From the NCBI GenBank assembly GCA_030655735.1, contig JAUSPK010000164.1, forward strand, positions 1 through 13,665: 13,665 nt of DNA, read 5' to 3'. The notes under the pieces were generated by a model. That model was not told where the DNA came from, did not search any database, and worked only from the letters and a program-made list of their open reading frames with translations. This document shows positions 5,917 through 12,668 of this stretch, piece by piece. The stretch comes from Syntrophales bacterium. GTDB taxonomy: Bacteria > Desulfobacterota > Syntrophia > Syntrophales > UBA2210. The number at the start of each line of letters is the position of its first letter. Within the stretch, counting starts at the first letter, position 1. The position numbers and the translations under genes are program-made.

Positions 5917-7188
5917 TCAATGCGACCAGGAACGGCGGCCTGCAGGTTTAAAAGAGCGCTGCTTGCCTGACCTGTTTCCAGGAGTCTTGGGAGGAAAAGA
6001 CCTTCCGTTGCCGTTTTGCGTCTTCATGCCGCGATTATGGCCGGGGTGAGAGGCCGGGGCGGCCGGTACAGCCATCGTTAATCCGTCGACGCTATGGTAT
6101 GCCACCTTGTCTCCCAGGCTTCTTTTCAGGGAATACGCCAGGGCGGCATCCTGAGCGGTCACAAATGTAAAGGCCTCTCCGGTTTTGGTGGCCCGGCCCG
6201 TCCTGCCGATTCGATGGGTATAGGCGTCTGCTGTCTCCGGCATATCGTAATTAATGACATGCGAGATGTTTGTCACATCAATGCCGCGGGCGGCGATATC
6301 GGTGGCGACCATGATTTCATACCGGCCGTCACGGAAGCCGGCAAGGGCCTTCTGGCGTTTCTGCTGCGTCAGGTTCCCATGCAGGGAAATAACCTTGTAT
6401 CCCGATTTGTCCAGTCGCCCGGCAACGCTTTTCGCCCGGGATTTCGTCCGCGTAAAGACCAGGACGGCTTCCCTGACCGTATGGTCAAGAAGATCTTTGA
6501 GCAGATCGGTTTTGGTGTCCATCTGCACCGGATAAAATCGATGCGAGACGGTTTCAACGGGCGCTGTACGGCCGATTCGAATCTCCAACGGATTTTGCAG
6601 GAGATCATTGGCCAGGCGCTTTACATCTTCGGGCATGGTGGCGGAAAAAAGCAGCGTCTGACGCTTTGTCGGAAGGCTCTTCACGATTCTTCTGATATCC
6701 GGCAGGAAGCCCATGTCGAACATATGATCGGCCTCATCCAGCACCAGAACCTCCACGTGGGATAAATCCACGGTGCCGCGGCCCAGGTGATCCAGGAGAC
6801 GGCCGGGGCATGCGGAGATGATGTCCACGTGATTGCGCAGTTTTTTGATCTGTCCCTGGATGCTCACACCGCCGTAGATGGATGCGCTGCGGAGCTGTGT
6901 CCGGCGGCCCAATTGCCCTATGACTTCATTGGTCTGTTCGCTGAGCTCCCGTGTCGGAGCGATAATCAGCGCGCGGACATGACCGTGTGGCCCCTGCATG
7001 AGCCGCTGCAGTATAGGCAGGACAAAGGCCGCGGTTTTTCCGGTACCGGTCTGGGCAAGCCCCATGACATCACGGCCTTCCATAATCGGCGGGATTGATT
7101 TTAATTGAATGGGCGTCGGCGTTTTGTAACCCTGGGATTGCACGCCGGCAAATATTTTCTCATGTAACGCAAACTTCTCAAAACTCAT
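5917..7188 (-). CDS. rhlE: DEAD-box ATP-dependent RNA helicase, RhlE type
   Basis: A 423-residue cytosolic RNA helicase with all core motifs in order: Q motif (F3 and PTPIQ 24-28), Walker A AQTGTGKT (45-52), PTRELS (78-83), GG (106-107), DEAD (151-154), SAT (182-184), VATDIAARGID (294-304) and HRIGRTGR (325-332). The last 55 residues are a basic, Gly/Asn/Arg-rich tail typical of RhlE-like proteins, probably binding RNA. Such helicases act in RNA decay, ribosome assembly and cold adaptation. Motif Ib reads CPGR (127-130) rather than the usual TPGR. A purine-rich AAGGA lies just before the ATG. The gene is downstream of the cyclase gene on the same strand, but a roughly 300-base gap suggests its own promoter. 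It sits between two copies of the cyclase 3' end. Confidence 0.92.
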   Translation of the reverse strand: MSFEKFALHEKIFAGVQSQGYKTPTPIQLKSIPPIMEGRDVMGLAQTGTGKTAAFVLPILQRLMQGPHGHVRALIIAPTRELSEQTNEVIGQLGRRTQLRSASIYGGVSIQGQIKKLRNHVDIISACPGRLLDHLGRGTVDLSHVEVLVLDEADHMFDMGFLPDIRRIVKSLPTKRQTLLFSATMPEDVKRLANDLLQNPLEIRIGRTAPVETVSHRFYPVQMDTKTDLLKDLLDHTVREAVLVFTRTKSRAKSVAGRLDKSGYKVISLHGNLTQQKRQKALAGFRDGRYEIMVATDIAARGIDVTNISHVINYDMPETADAYTHRIGRTGRATKTGEAFTFVTAQDAALAYSLKRSLGDKVAYHSVDGLTMAVPAAPASHPGHNRGMKTQNGNGRSFPPKTPGNRSGKQRSFKPAGRRSWSH

Positions 7189-7440
7189 TTCTTCCTTTTC
7201 CTTCTCTTTTAAGTATTAGTGACATTTGAACCCATTTCTAATCGTTGCGGCTGTTTTAGTTACACCGCCTCATGCGCCCGTGCCGCTCCGGAAAAACCGG
7301 TTGCGTACATTGCGCTATAGCTGGATTCTGTTACGATTAGCTGGATTTTCCTGCCGAGTTTTCTAAAGAAGAAAGGTTGGGAAGGTAAATAACTATCGTG
7401 ATCACTGGGGGTCTTGTACAGGTATATTCTCTAAATAGCA
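7189..7440. other. Non-coding spacer upstream of the helicase
   Basis: No convincing gene is present. This would be the promoter and long leader region of the reverse-strand helicase. Long leaders are common upstream of cold-induced helicases, but I could not identify a specific promoter, cold-shock box or riboswitch. A short CCGG-AAAAA-CCGG hairpin is the only structure noticed. Confidence 0.4.
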
Positions 7441-7549
7441 AGGAAAATAGTGACAGCGACTATTTTTGCCCACAGGCGCTCCCCGTTTACGATTACTTTG
7501 AAGGAGGGGGCTTCTTTGGTCCTACCTCTATGATTACCTCTACCGAAGG
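7441..7549. repeat. Cyclase 3' end and flank, parent of copy A (copy B)
   Basis: This segment contains the last 18 or so codons of the cyclase gene (to 7493) and about 50 bases beyond it. A diverged copy lies at 5794-5905 in the same orientation. It includes a perfect hairpin AAAATAGT-gacagcg-ACTATTTT (7444-7466), which on the reverse strand follows the cyclase stop and could act as its transcript end. Confidence 0.7.
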
Positions 7550-8950
7550 CCGGTGCCCGTCGACAAACCGGGCCTCCGGGGAGACTACCAACCCCGGCTC
7601 CACTTTTGTTGTGGCGGTTATTCCCCGGAGGTTGATCGGCTCCGTTGTAATCTTGATATGCTTAATATCTTTTTTAGGCGCCTTGAGCTGGACCAAAGCG
7701 GGAGAGACGGTGACTTTCCGGAGGGTCAGCCCTTTGGGAAGGACCCCGGAGAGTTTAACATCAATGGGCGCTTCAAAGCGTGTCAGCATGTGCGCGACAA
7801 ATTTTATCTTGTTCGGGTTGATGCCGACAACCGTTACGTTGGAAGGATACTGAACATTGTTGTTTCCTATCGGCAATTCCTGCCGCCCTTCTTTGACCCC
7901 GGTCATGTCCAGAGTAACACTCAATGATTCTTCGTTTAGGAGACCAAATGCCTGTTTCGAACCCATCAAGGTTAGCGTTGTTTCCTTCGGCGTTTGTTCC
8001 TCGATGATCCAATCCGATGGAAGATTACGATACATGATGGGCCTGACCAAATCGCGCCTGATACTCTCGGTCTGATATCCGAAGGCCAGCCACAGACCGC
8101 AGGCAAGAAGGATGGCAACGACCTTCTCCCCCCAATTTTCACTGATCCACCGCATCCAGGCGCTTCCCTCTCCTTCAGGGTCTCCCTCACGGTAAAACTG
8201 TTCGATGATGGAGAGCAGATCTCCCGGACTGTGAAGCCTTGTGAGGGTTCCTTCTCGTGCGATGGAGACGGCCCCGCGCTCCTCCGAAACGATGATGCAA
8301 AGGGCATCGCACCGTTCCGAGAGACCCAGCGCGGCCGTGTGGCGCAGGCCCAGATTGCCGATCTTTCCGGGCTTTACCGAGAGGGGGAGGTGGCAGCCGA
8401 ACCTGGCAATGTTCCCTCCTTCAATGACAACCGCGCCGTCGTGTCCTATTGAATGGGGATCGAAGATACTTTCAAGGATGGCCTCACTCAGGGTTCCTTT
8501 GAGGTCAAACCCCCCTTTGAGGTGACGATCCAGGAAATCGTCGCCTTTGAGAACAAGGAGGGCCCCGCGGCGGTTCTGCGCGATTTGGGTAACCGCGCGG
8601 TTGATGATCTCGGCATCATCGCGCATCGATGTGTCGAGAGAGCCTTTTAGGGTGAATCTCCATGTGGCGAGACGCTCGAAAAATCTGCGGAGGTCTTCCT
8701 GGAATATAATGATCAGGGCGATGACCAGGATGGCGAAGAATCCCCGGAGGACGTATTCGGTGATATACAGATGAAAAATCCGGGCGACGGCATATATCAA
8801 CGCAAGGATGAATATCCCGATCAGGACGAATCGCGATGCCGTTTTCTTGAACCATATCAAGGTTATGTATGAGAATATGGCGACAATGGCGATATCAAGA
8901 AGATCTGGAATTCTGATGGTATTGATAAACTGTAGGAGATGGCTTCCCAT
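7493..8950 (-). CDS. cdaA: Diadenylate cyclase fused to YbbR repeats (CdaA-CdaR fusion)
   Basis: Synthesises c-di-AMP from two ATP at the membrane. Three N-terminal transmembrane helices (about 15-35, 40-58, 68-86) precede a cytosolic DAC domain (about 95-245) with the signature GHDGAVVIEGG (DGA at 171-173) and LGLRHTAALGLSE (203-205). A fourth hydrophobic segment (274-292, VVAILLACGLWLAFGY) leads into two YbbR-type domains (about 297-385 and 388-475), predicted to be outside the cytoplasm. In Bacillota the cyclase (CdaA) and its YbbR regulator (CdaR) are separate neighbouring genes; here they are one 485-residue chain, long compared with about 270 for CdaA. The usual RHR motif reads RHT (codon ACG at 8336-8338), so activity is likely but not certain. 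AGGGTG just before the ATG may be the ribosome-binding site. The gene is divergent from a DHH-DHHA1 phosphoesterase. Its 3' end lies inside a repeated segment. Confidence 0.9.
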   Translation of the reverse strand: MGSHLLQFINTIRIPDLLDIAIVAIFSYITLIWFKKTASRFVLIGIFILALIYAVARIFHLYITEYVLRGFFAILVIALIIIFQEDLRRFFERLATWRFTLKGSLDTSMRDDAEIINRAVTQIAQNRRGALLVLKGDDFLDRHLKGGFDLKGTLSEAILESIFDPHSIGHDGAVVIEGGNIARFGCHLPLSVKPGKIGNLGLRHTAALGLSERCDALCIIVSEERGAVSIAREGTLTRLHSPGDLLSIIEQFYREGDPEGEGSAWMRWISENWGEKVVAILLACGLWLAFGYQTESIRRDLVRPIMYRNLPSDWIIEEQTPKETTLTLMGSKQAFGLLNEESLSVTLDMTGVKEGRQELPIGNNNVQYPSNVTVVGINPNKIKFVAHMLTRFEAPIDVKLSGVLPKGLTLRKVTVSPALVQLKAPKKDIKHIKITTEPINLRGITATTKVEPGLVVSPEARFVDGHRPSVEVIIEVGPKKPPPSK

Positions 8951-9003
8951 GGCACCCTGTTTTCAGAAGTCTGACGCGTGAAGAAAGGCCCTAGGCCTGA
9001 TGT

Positions 9004-9038
9004 ATCCGGAAACCGATTACGGATACGGTGTTCCGGAT
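9004..9038. other. Strong hairpin between the cyclase and phosphoesterase genes
   Basis: ATCCGGAAACCG (9004-9015) pairs with CGGTGTTCCGGAT (9026-9038) through 12 base pairs and one bulged G (9030), around a 10-base loop. There is no T tract on either side, so it is not an ordinary terminator. On the reverse strand it ends 54 bases before the cyclase start. It could be a structured leader, a protein site, or another small repeat. A second small hairpin, CGCGG-CTTG-CCGCG, lies at 9148-9161. No gene is evident in the rest of 8951-9370 outside the repeat at 9220-9323. Confidence 0.5.
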
Positions 9039-9219
9039 AGACGATCATTTCGCGTAAGTGTAATACAATACGGCAATCTTTGGCAATATCTTTCTTCCAT
9101 GCACCTTGAAATTGGTGCCGGTATCGTGTTAGTAGAAAAGACGGATTCGCGGCTTGCCGCGGTAGCTTTGCTGCCCGACGTCTGTGCCGGGTGAGACCTT
9201 TGTAAAACTATCGTTATTT

Positions 9220-9323
9220 GTCATTTCGATCGAAGAGAGCTATAGTACCCGTCAGGGTGAAATCTTGTTTTCAGCATGTTACGATCATTAAGATTTCTCG
9301 TCGTTAACACTCCTCGAAATGAC
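9220..9323. repeat. MITE-like repeat, family 2, copy 1
   Basis: Perfect 10-base terminal inverted repeats, GTCATTTCGA (9220-9229) and TCGAAATGAC (9314-9323), enclose a 104-bp element. The left half carries the conserved core CTATAGT...GAAATCTTG and the right half AAGATTTCTC. Related copies occur at 10475-10573 and 12516-12610. It lies in the spacer 48 bases before the phosphoesterase start. Confidence 0.8.
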
Positions 9324-9370
9324 AGAATCCAAAGATATCCGGAGATTACCGGTGCGAAAGGTGTTTGTTC

Positions 9371-10429
9371 ATGATGGGCTCTAAAGGACATACCCCGGAA
9401 CATCCAGCGGAGACGATGCTCTCTCTGGTGGGTAAGAAGAGGGCTATTCTGATCATGTGTCATAATAATCCCGATCCCGACACGATCGCATCGGCCGCCG
9501 CCCTGAAATACATCTTTGCCCAGAGGCTCCGGCGCAAGGCGGTTATCGGGTATGATGGTACCATCGGCCGGGCCGAAAACCGCCAGCTCGTCCGGCGCCT
9601 GAAGATCGATATGGTTCGAACGAAAGATCTTAATTTTAACGATTTTTCGGTCATCGCGCTTGTAGACAGCCAGCCCCATACCGGAAACAATGCCATTCCT
9701 CGAAAAATTTTACCTCATATTGTTATCGATCATCACCCCATGAGGAAAGACACCACACGGTGCGCGTTCTATGATGTTCGACCCATTTACGGCAGCTCCT
9801 CGACGATCCTGACGGAGTACCTGCGGGAACTTGATCTGGCGGTAGATCGCAAGCTTGCCACCGCGCTCTACTACGGGTTGAAGACCGACACGAATAGTCT
9901 CAGCCGTTCTTTCATTAAGGCTGATCTGGATGCCTTCAACTATCTCTTCCCCAGGATTGCGCCTCGGACCCTCGCGGGGATCGAGAATCCAAGCGTGCCG
10001 AAATCCTATTACCTGAAGTTTGCCGATGCGATTGCTCATTCGGTCCAATATGGCGACGTGATGATCTCCTGCATGGGAACCCTTAACACCCCCGACGTGA
10101 CCGCCGAGATGGCCGATTTTCTCCTGAGGATGGAGAATATCCGCTGGACCCTCTGCATGGGGGAATTCAAAGAGTACCTCCTGCTGTCTGTCCGCACCTC
10201 CCGCCGGGGATGGATAGCCGGCAAGATAGCCCTCCGGGTCTTGAAGGGACTCGGCACCGGTGGGGGACATGAAAAGGCGGGCGGCGGAAAGATCAGCCTC
10301 GAAGGGCTGAAACCGGAGGAACGGGCGCAGATTGCCCAAAAGGTTACCGATCGGTTTCTGAAAGCCCTGGGCATCCAGGACCGGGAGGGGAAACCTCTCA
10401 CTGCGGTGGTCCCGGCAGACCCCCTATAG
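9371..10429 (+). CDS. Stand-alone DHH-DHHA1 phosphoesterase
   Basis: A 352-residue soluble protein. ATG 9371 follows AAAGGTG (9357-9363) at a 7-base spacing; a second ATG at 9374 and a TTG at 9365 are possible alternatives. Metal-binding motifs are all present: CHNNPDPD (30-37, with His31, Asp35, Asp37), ALVDSQ (Asp99), IDHHP (119-123) and KTDT (Asp173). The DHHA1 domain at the C-terminus shows GTGGGHEKAGGG (295-306). Proteins of this architecture act as nanoRNases, 3'-phosphoadenosine phosphatases (NrnA) or c-di-AMP/pApA phosphodiesterases (DhhP, and GdpP with extra domains). The divergent diadenylate cyclase next door favours a part in c-di-AMP turnover. That is inferred from context, and NrnA-like activity is the main alternative. 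Confidence 0.88.
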   Translation: MMGSKGHTPEHPAETMLSLVGKKRAILIMCHNNPDPDTIASAAALKYIFAQRLRRKAVIGYDGTIGRAENRQLVRRLKIDMVRTKDLNFNDFSVIALVDSQPHTGNNAIPRKILPHIVIDHHPMRKDTTRCAFYDVRPIYGSSSTILTEYLRELDLAVDRKLATALYYGLKTDTNSLSRSFIKADLDAFNYLFPRIAPRTLAGIENPSVPKSYYLKFADAIAHSVQYGDVMISCMGTLNTPDVTAEMADFLLRMENIRWTLCMGEFKEYLLLSVRTSRRGWIAGKIALRVLKGLGTGGGHEKAGGGKISLEGLKPEERAQIAQKVTDRFLKALGIQDREGKPLTAVVPADPL

Positions 10430-10474
10430 AGATATAACCGGCGTGGCTTACCTTCCATGGGGGCTTTGAATTTT

Positions 10475-10573
10475 GTCATTTCGAGGCGCGTTAGAGACGA
10501 GCTATAGTCCGCGTCACGGGGAAATCTTGAATGATACAAGCTTGCTAAGATTTCTCCCTTCGGTCGAAATGAC
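10475..10573. repeat. MITE-like repeat, family 2, copy 2
   Basis: Ends GTCATTTCGA (10475-10484) and TCGAAATGAC (10564-10573) bound a 99-bp element. The left half has the same core as copy 1 (GAGCTATAGTCCGCGTCA...GAAATCTTG). The right half reads ACAAGCTTGCTAAGATTTCT. It begins 45 bases after the phosphoesterase stop. The whole 10430-10932 gap holds only repeats and no gene I can support. Confidence 0.8.
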
Positions 10574-10588
10574 ATATTCATCGGACTT

Positions 10589-10643
10589 GACTTTTTACGA
10601 GACCATACAAGCTTGCCAAGATTTCTCCCTTCGGTCGAAATGA
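10589..10643. repeat. Composite repeat fragment
   Basis: A family 1 right end (GACTTTTTACGA, 10589-10600) is joined directly to a second family 2 right half (10604-10643) that nearly duplicates 10534-10573. It has no matching left ends, so it looks like debris of nested insertion or recombination. Confidence 0.6.
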
Positions 10644-10675
10644 CAGAGGGATAGTCGACATGACAAATAATGATA

Positions 10676-10902
10676 GTTATTCAAACCTGAAGCATTCGTA
10701 AAAAGTCAGATTTCCCCTCCCCTGGTGGGACGGCTATAATAACTTTCCTCCTATTACCCTCCCCCCCTTGCTGGGGGAGGCAGGAGGGGGCAAGGGGAGG
10801 GGGCAAATACTCTCCGAAATATAGCTACTTTTCACCCCCACCCTCGCCCTCCCCCATCAAGGGGGAGGAGATTTTGGACTTTTTACGGGGTTATTCAAAC
10901 CT
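10676..10902. repeat. Perfect 13-base direct repeats flanking the family 1 element
   Basis: GTTATTCAAACCT occurs at 10676-10688 and again at 10890-10902, on either side of the family 1 element. A perfect match of this length at a 214-base offset is unlikely by chance. It fits a target-site duplication or a recombination footprint. Confidence 0.7.
10697..10887. repeat. MITE-like hairpin repeat, family 1, copy 2
   Basis: Perfect 11-base inverted ends, CGTAAAAAGTC (10697-10707) and GACTTTTTACG (10877-10887), enclose 191 bp with several runs of CCCTCCC and GGGGGAGG. These include a hairpin CCTCCCCC-atcaa-GGGGGAGG like that of copy 1. It is longer than copy 1 because of extra C/G-rich sequence in the middle. 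It ends 45 bases before the start of the thioesterase gene. Confidence 0.8.
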
Positions 10903-10932
10903 CTCTTCATGGAAATTAGAAGGAATGAGGCG

Positions 10933-11334
10933 ATGAATATTCAGGATCATATCAATTCTTCACGGCGGAGCGGTACGATCGATTTTACGATTGATGAGAG
11001 ACGCGACGACTATGTTATCAGCAGCATGCCTGTCACGGAAGGAGTACGCAACCCGTTCGGGACGGTACAGGCCGGCGCCCTGATCTGGCTGGCTGACGTG
11101 ACGGCCTCGGTCCTTGCGATAGGAAAACAAGAAATCGGCCCTGACGGAGAGGGATTCCCCCTGGCGGTTGATCTTCATACGACACTGCTCAGCAACCAGA
11201 GAGACGGGATCATTCGTGCGGAAGCGCGATTCGTACGAAAGGGACAGACTATAACGGTGATACGGACCCGCGTTACCGGAGATAACGGTCGCGTCCTGGC
11301 TGAAATAACCTCCACGCACATTCGTGCTGTCTAA
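10933..11334 (+). CDS. Hotdog-fold thioesterase, PaaI-like
   Basis: A 133-residue protein from ATG 10933, preceded by AGAAGGA (10918-10924) at a spacing of 8. An earlier in-frame ATG at 10909 lacks a ribosome-binding site and would start just inside the repeat flank. The pattern NPFGTVQAGALIWLADVTAS (40-59) is the hotdog central-helix region, followed by LHTTLLSNQRDGIIRAEARF and KGQTITVIRTRVT. Such proteins hydrolyse acyl-CoA thioesters. The usual His-Gly-Gly of the PaaI group reads Gln-Ala-Gly here, as in some family branches, so the exact mechanism and substrate are unclear. It is 35 bases upstream of a reductase gene, probably in one transcript with it. Confidence 0.85.
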   Translation: MNIQDHINSSRRSGTIDFTIDERRDDYVISSMPVTEGVRNPFGTVQAGALIWLADVTASVLAIGKQEIGPDGEGFPLAVDLHTTLLSNQRDGIIRAEARFVRKGQTITVIRTRVTGDNGRVLAEITSTHIRAV

Positions 11335-11369
11335 CGGTGGAGAATGAGATTCTGAAGGAAAGGAATGAG

Positions 11370-12158
11370 ATGATGGCTGATTCGAAAGGCGTTGCCATTG
11401 TGACGGGTTCGGCACGTGGTGTCGGAGCCGCGACTGCCCGGATGCTCGCGGAAAAAGGCTACAACGTTGTCATTAACTATTCAAAGAGCGAGGGGCAGGC
11501 CAGGGAGGCCGAAGAAGTCTGCAGGGCATTTGGAGTAGAGACCCTTCTGTGCAGGGCTGATGTCGCCCGGGATGAGGATTGCCGAAGGATGGCGGCGGAG
11601 ACGATGGAGAAGTGGGGACGGATCGATGCCCTGGTCAACAACGCCGGCACCACCAAATTCTGCGCGCACGATGATCTCGAAGGGCTCAGCAGGGAGGACT
11701 TTCTCCATATATACGGGATCAATGTGGTTGGTGTCTACCAGATGGTACGGGCCGTGGTGCCCCACATGAAAAAGGCCGGGAGCGGCTCGATTGTCAATGT
11801 GGCCTCCATTGCCGGCGTGACCGGGATCGGGAGCTCTGTCGCCTATGCCGCCTCGAAGGGCGCTTTGATCACGATGACGCTGTCGCTGGCGCGTGCCCTC
11901 GGCCCCGAAATCCGGATGAATGCTGTCTGCCCCGGATTTATTCAGGGAGACTGGCTCCGGCAGGGGATGGGGGACGAAAAGTATGAGGCAACGAAACAAT
12001 ACCTGGAAGACACTACGCCCCTTCGGATGACGGCAACGCCCGACACGGTCGCGGAGGCTATTGTATACTTTATTTCAGGCGCTCCCCTGGTCACCGGTGA
12101 GACCCTGATCCTCGACGGCGGGTTTCACCTGACGACGACACCGATAACACAGCGCTAG
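11370..12158 (+). CDS. Short-chain dehydrogenase/reductase, FabG-like
   Basis: A 262-residue NAD(P)-dependent oxidoreductase. Numbered from ATG 11370: cofactor-binding TGSARGVG (12-19), NNAG (90-93), catalytic Ser146 (VASIAG), and Tyr159 and Lys163 (YAASK), then NAVCPGF and a C-terminal TGETLILDGGF typical of the FabG and glucose dehydrogenase-like classical SDRs. An AAGGAAAGGA tract (11355-11364) supports a start at 11370 or at the adjacent ATG 11373; a GTG at 11337 is less likely. Ketoacyl or hydroxyacyl reduction is plausible given the thioesterase just upstream, but the substrate cannot be read from sequence alone. Confidence 0.9.
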   Translation: MMADSKGVAIVTGSARGVGAATARMLAEKGYNVVINYSKSEGQAREAEEVCRAFGVETLLCRADVARDEDCRRMAAETMEKWGRIDALVNNAGTTKFCAHDDLEGLSREDFLHIYGINVVGVYQMVRAVVPHMKKAGSGSIVNVASIAGVTGIGSSVAYAASKGALITMTLSLARALGPEIRMNAVCPGFIQGDWLRQGMGDEKYEATKQYLEDTTPLRMTATPDTVAEAIVYFISGAPLVTGETLILDGGFHLTTTPITQR

Positions 12159-12197
12159 GCCGCAGATGCGGTCACCCCTTTTATCGGACAGGCCTGT

Positions 12198-12569
12198 ATG
12201 ACAAACTGGTATGTCTATATGATCAGATGCGGAAGTGGAACCCTCTACACGGGGATAACCACCGATGTGGACCGCCGCTTTGAGGAGCATCAGGCATCGG
12301 GGCCGAAAGCCGCGCGGTACCTGAAGGGGAGGGGACCTCTTCAACTCGTCCTCACCGTGCAAGCCGACGACCGGGGGGCGGCGTTGAGGCTGGAGCACAG
12401 AATCAAGAAGCTGTCCAGGGGGCAAAAAGAAACCTTCATACAAAACCCTGAATCCCTGAAGAATATAATCGGCGCCGATTCGAACCTCCCTCCTGTCCTT
12501 TCGAACCCCCCGCCTGTCATTTCGACCGCAGGGAGAAATCCAAGAGAAAAAACAAGATTTCCCCCCTGA
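12198..12569 (+). CDS. GIY-YIG domain protein, UPF0213 (YhbQ-like)
   Basis: A 123-residue protein with the small GIY-YIG nuclease fold: WYVYMIRC (4-11), LYTGITTDVDRRFEEH (16-31, Arg27), LEHRIKKL (65-72, Glu66) and QNPES. The domain ends near residue 92, matching the roughly 90-100 residues of UPF0213 proteins. From residue 107 (base 12516) onward the tail is encoded by the family 2 repeat, and the stop lies inside that repeat. The ancestral C-terminus has therefore apparently been replaced. It follows the reductase gene by 39 bases. Its cellular role is unknown; a DNA-processing or repair function is suggested by the family. Confidence 0.85.
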   Translation: MTNWYVYMIRCGSGTLYTGITTDVDRRFEEHQASGPKAARYLKGRGPLQLVLTVQADDRGAALRLEHRIKKLSRGQKETFIQNPESLKNIIGADSNLPPVLSNPPPVISTAGRNPREKTRFPP

Positions 12570-12610
12570 CGGGGACTATAGTCAGTCGCAGAAGACTCCT
12601 TCGAAATGAC
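12516..12610. repeat. MITE-like repeat, family 2, copy 3 (inverted)
   Basis: Ends GTCATTTCGA (12516-12525) and TCGAAATGAC (12601-12610) bound a 95-bp element. The conserved CTATAGT core lies on the opposite side compared with copies 1 and 2, so this copy is inverted. A degenerate partial end (TGTCCTTTCGAA, near 12494-12505) lies just before it. It overlaps the 3' end of the GIY-YIG gene. Confidence 0.8.
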
Positions 12611-12668
12611 AATATTCAAGGTTCTCGACGTGATGCCCGCCGCCGGGCCTGTCTGCATTAAACCCAAC

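Noticed and set aside
6094..6765. Forward open frame (223 codons) opposite the helicase
   Set aside because: Shadow of the DEAD-box gene, without ribosome-binding site or motif.
9000..9194. Small forward open frame (64 codons) in the cyclase-phosphoesterase spacer
   Set aside because: No ribosome-binding site, overlaps a strong hairpin, and has no family resemblance.
10697..10887. CRISPR array
   Set aside because: The repeated C/G-rich blocks are irregular, palindromic and unevenly spaced, without uniform spacers; they belong to a MITE-like element.
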